Below, one piece after another: positions 61,419 to 64,000 of a DNA stretch of 64,000 nt. The notes under the pieces are model-generated. The model was not told the origin of the DNA, searched no databases, and was given only the letters and a program-made list of their open reading frames with translations. The stretch is from Fusobacterium varium (GTDB lineage Bacteria; Fusobacteriota; Fusobacteriia; Fusobacteriales; Fusobacteriaceae), in the NCBI GenBank assembly GCA_002356455.1, contig AP017968.1, positions 992,001 to 1,056,000 on the forward strand, given 5' to 3'. Both the position numbers and the translations under genes were made by a program. Each line of letters begins with the position of its first letter. Within the stretch, counting starts at the first letter, position 1.

Positions 61419-62159
61419 TTATCTTGTAAAAATAAATTTATCTTTATCAGATAATTCATTATTAAATAGATATTCTAATTCAGAAAATTTTTTGATTTTT
61501 TCAATATCAGTTATTTTATTTTTGATAAGATAATTAAGCATGCTTCCTCTTCCCTGTTTTGCAAAGCTGCTCACAGATTGGAATTTTCCATTTTTATTTT
61601 CTTTAAAATCAATATCAATAATTCTGTAAGGAAAATTTTTTCTTTCTATCATTTTAGAATATTCCCCTGAAGCAAGGTTTATAAGAATTTTATCAGAATC
61701 TCTATGTAAAAGATTGGTAATATAATTTGTAACATCATTATTCCAAAATGAATATAAAGAGGAAGAATCTATTTTCATAGTCATATCCAGTCTATATTTT
61801 TTGACAAAATTAGAAGGATGTAAAATTCCATAAAAAGCAGAAAGAATAAGTAAATTATTATTGGCATACTCAATACTTTCTTTATCATATTTTTCTAATT
61901 CTAGGTTTTTAAATGAAACTCCATTGTATAATGTAAATGCAGATATCTCTTTTAAAGAATCAAAACTTTTTATATTTTCGAAAGTTTCTTCTAAAAGTTT
62001 ACCCTTAATTTTCATAATTTCTGCAATTTCTTCTTTTGAAAAATTCTGTAGCTTTTTCAGAATTTTCTGATTCTTTTCTTTGAAATATAAAGTAGAAGAG
62101 GGGAGAGATAACATTTCATTATCTCTCATCTCTTTACTTGGGGAAAATATAATCTTCAT
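61419..62159 (-). CDS. yaaA: peroxide stress protein YaaA (DUF328/UPF0246)
   Basis: 246 residues, standard length. The family opening MKIIFSPSKEM is followed by FTLYNGVSFKNLE, LSAFYGILHPSN, the NLASGEYSKMI block and FAKQGRGSMLNYLIKN. YaaA lowers free iron during peroxide stress in E. coli and binds DNA. Its start overlaps the stop of the upstream DUF1904 gene by one base, so the two are translationally coupled. Confidence 0.94.
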   Translation of the reverse strand: MKIIFSPSKEMRDNEMLSLPSSTLYFKEKNQKILKKLQNFSKEEIAEIMKIKGKLLEETFENIKSFDSLKEISAFTLYNGVSFKNLELEKYDKESIEYANNNLLILSAFYGILHPSNFVKKYRLDMTMKIDSSSLYSFWNNDVTNYITNLLHRDSDKILINLASGEYSKMIERKNFPYRIIDIDFKENKNGKFQSVSSFAKQGRGSMLNYLIKNKITDIEKIKKFSELEYLFNNELSDKDKFIFTR

Positions 62160-62488
62160 TAGAAAAATATCCCATTGTCACAGTAATTTTCTCCAAGAAG
62201 TGGGAAGAAGATAATACAGCAATCTTTATCTCCATTTATTTTTTTTATAACTTTTGTTAAAAATTCTCCAACTGCAGCTTTTACTTCTGGAGTTCTTTCA
62301 AACCAATACAGCTCAACAAATGTATATCCATCTACAATTTTTCCATCATAGATATATTCAGTATCTATGTGTTCAATAGTAAACCAAGTTCTGTCACACT
62401 TGATTATTTCAGTAAGACCGTCGATTATCTCCTTGCTGTTTTCAATTAAAGCTTTTTTGTCCATTCCTCTAACTTTTAAATGTGGCAT
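62159..62488 (-). CDS. DUF1904 family protein (tautomerase-like)
   Basis: 109 residues. MPHLKVRGMDKKALIENSKE, with the Pro directly after Met, and CDRTWFTIEHIDTEYIYDGK followed by FVELYWFERTPEV match DUF1904, whose N-terminal Pro and fold resemble 4-oxalocrotonate tautomerases. Enzyme activity is not established. Shine-Dalgarno AGGAGG. Coupled to yaaA, and 21 nt after the M16 peptidase gene. Confidence 0.82.
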   Translation of the reverse strand: MPHLKVRGMDKKALIENSKEIIDGLTEIIKCDRTWFTIEHIDTEYIYDGKIVDGYTFVELYWFERTPEVKAAVGEFLTKVIKKINGDKDCCIIFFPLLGENYCDNGIFF

Positions 62489-62508
62489 AATTTCCTCCTA
62501 AAGTTTTA

Positions 62509-64000
62509 TTATAAAGATTCCTTTTCAGGAATCAAAGTTACATCAATATAATTATTTAAATTTATTGCTTTTTTAGCTAGTTCCATCAAATCTTTTTTCT
62601 GCATTATTTTAGTATATTCTTCTGGTGTAGGAATTTTGTATTCTGGATCAACAGTAGATTTTTGATAAAAATAATTTAACCAGAATATATTTTCTTTTAA
62701 TTCATTTTTATATGAAAGTTCATAATTTTTTATAATACTGTCTATCTGTTTTTGATTAATATCTTTATTCAGCATGTCAGAAACAGTTTTCAGTACAGCA
62801 TTTTTCAATTCTTCAGCTCTTTTAGTATCACAGCTGAAGCTTATTATCATTTTATCTTCACCAAAGTTATTTGGAGAAAGGGAAACCTTTGATGAAATAG
62901 AGTAAACTCCACCTATTTTTTCTCTTATATCTTCAATAAGAGCTATATTTAAAACTCTTGAGAAACCATTGTATAAAATTCTTTCTTTTTCTCCATATGT
63001 ACCATTATATGGAAATATTAAAGTTACAGTAGATTTTTTATCAATACCTTTTATTATTTCTTTTTTTACTATACCTTTAGGTATATTTAAATCAAGTGGT
63101 TTAGGAAAAGTTAATTTTTCATTGTCAGGAAGTGAAGCAAAATATTTTTCAAGTAATCCTGGAAGTTCCTTTTCATCAAATGAACCAACTATCAGTAAGT
63201 TGTATCCATTAAAATTATCAAATTTATTTTTAAAGGTATTTAAAGCTTCATTTTTATTAATCTTTTCTAAATCCTCAAGAGATAAAGGAAGTCTTCTTTG
63301 ATTGTTTCCACTATAAATTTTAGAAATTTCATCACTGTATACTGCTCTTGGAGAGTTCTTTCTATTAAGTATGGCTTCTTTTGTATTTTCCATCATTGTT
63401 TTAAATATTATATCATCAATTTTAGGGTCTTTTATAGTATAACTCATATATTCTAAAGCAGGTATAAGATTTTCTTTATCTGTTGTAATGGAGAATCCCT
63501 GTTCATAATCATTAATATATGGAGAAAGACTGAAGTTTTTTCCTTTCATAAAGTTTTCTAAATCATTTGGTGAAATGTTAGATGCACCAGAACTGATTAC
63601 AAGATCACTGCTGAAAAGAGAATTCAGATACTCAGAATATGTATCAACAGAACTTCCTTCTTTTTTAAATAGTTTTATATAGATTTTATCCTTATCAAAG
63701 TCTGTAGATTTAGATAATACTTTTATTCCATTAGAGAGAGTAAAACTTCCATCAGAAGATTCAATTATTTTTCCATTTGTAACTTGAATAGGAGGGAGCT
63801 CTACGTTTGATGATGAAAAATCTAATAGATTATCTTTTGACCCTCTGCTTTCAGTCATTACTTTTTCAAGTTGTTTTTCATTTGGAATATCCTTTCCATT
63901 AGAAGGAGCAGTAAGAAAATAAAGAGTATTTGTACTGTATATCTCCTCCATTCTTTTATTAAGATCAGATAATTTTATACTTTCTAATTCCTTTGAAAAT
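62509..64000 (-). CDS. M16 family metallopeptidase, C-terminal part (5' end beyond window)
   Basis: At least 496 codons; the frame continues past the right edge, so the N-terminal half with the HxxEH zinc motif is not visible and the Met at 63951 is internal. The visible part contains a second M16 domain pair: SSGASNISPNDLENFMKGKN and SPYINDYEQGFSITTDKENL, then KNEALNTFKNKFDNFNGYNL and EDIREKIGGVYSISSKVSLS, the R/Y-bearing C-domain signature. It resembles PqqL/pitrilysin-type zinc proteases of about 900 residues. Whether it has a signal peptide cannot be told. Confidence 0.85.
   Translation of the reverse strand, partial: FSKELESIKLSDLNKRMEEIYSTNTLYFLTAPSNGKDIPNEKQLEKVMTESRGSKDNLLDFSSSNVELPPIQVTNGKIIESSDGSFTLSNGIKVLSKSTDFDKDKIYIKLFKKEGSSVDTYSEYLNSLFSSDLVISSGASNISPNDLENFMKGKNFSLSPYINDYEQGFSITTDKENLIPALEYMSYTIKDPKIDDIIFKTMMENTKEAILNRKNSPRAVYSDEISKIYSGNNQRRLPLSLEDLEKINKNEALNTFKNKFDNFNGYNLLIVGSFDEKELPGLLEKYFASLPDNEKLTFPKPLDLNIPKGIVKKEIIKGIDKKSTVTLIFPYNGTYGEKERILYNGFSRVLNIALIEDIREKIGGVYSISSKVSLSPNNFGEDKMIISFSCDTKRAEELKNAVLKTVSDMLNKDINQKQIDSIIKNYELSYKNELKENIFWLNYFYQKSTVDPEYKIPTPEEYTKIMQKKDLMELAKKAINLNNYIDVTLIPEKESL

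Noticed and set aside
1-64000. CRISPR arrays, tRNA or rRNA genes
   Set aside because: No regularly spaced short repeats, T-loop type motifs in cloverleaf context or rRNA-like conserved stretches were found by reading both strands.

Overview
The window is AT-rich bacterial chromosome. It most likely comes from Fusobacterium, possibly one of the larger-genome species. I infer this from the coding style, a 771-residue FplA-type patatin autotransporter that fits the Fusobacterium nucleatum protein in size and in spacing of its catalytic residues, outer-membrane-style lipoproteins combined with Firmicutes-like regulators, and the gene content. No tRNA, rRNA or CRISPR array was seen.

Layout. 1-5.8 kb: a truncated BglG/PRD-type regulator, an Lsa-like ABC-F antibiotic-resistance gene behind a leader peptide and attenuator, manA, a lipoprotein and a TSUP exporter. 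5.8-8.7 kb: two tandem copies of an IS91-family HUH element, both with the same in-frame TGA. 9-13.2 kb: a LytS-like kinase, a SARP-type response regulator, an NhaC antiporter and a small membrane protein. 13.3-15.6 kb: fplA. 15.7-22.9 kb: a housekeeping run (pnp with a long hairpin leader, rimO, pgsA, yggT, rsmH, an ftsL-like gene, an RlmD/TrmA-type methyltransferase). 23-27.2 kb: a Crp/Fnr regulator divergent from a class II aaRS-like protein, then a GGDEF-EAL protein. 27.2-31.4 kb (minus strand): argG and an amino-acid binding protein behind a leader ORF and terminator, an FMN_bind-like secreted protein and a nitroreductase. 31.4-33.2 kb: an IS1182-family element that appears to split a GNAT-nitroreductase operon. 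33.2-36.2 kb: bioF-bioG-bioC. 36.3-41.7 kb: a DUF4015 glycosidase-like gene split at a canonical -1 frameshift heptamer, truB, typA and an ankyrin lipoprotein.

41.8-50 kb: a TetR regulator with its palindromic operator, a methyltransferase broken by an amber codon, small membrane proteins, an L,D-transpeptidase-like protein, an EFR1 flavodoxin-ferredoxin, galE, a YczE-like membrane protein and a second BglG-type regulator. 50-56 kb: recA, nagA, and an M-box Mg2+ riboswitch with terminator, a possible leader peptide and mgtA. 56-61.4 kb is the most unusual part. A small XRE regulator and a five-gene cassette (two DUF2589-like proteins, a 100-residue unknown, a putative lysozyme-like protein and a DUF3395-like protein) each have a promoter carrying the same palindrome at +1. 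Next comes a 692-residue membrane protein that joins a Cache sensor domain to what looks like a complete pentameric ligand-gated ion channel. The window ends with yaaA, a DUF1904 protein and the C-terminal part of an M16 peptidase.

Calls rest on reading the sequence and recalled family knowledge; no database search was run.
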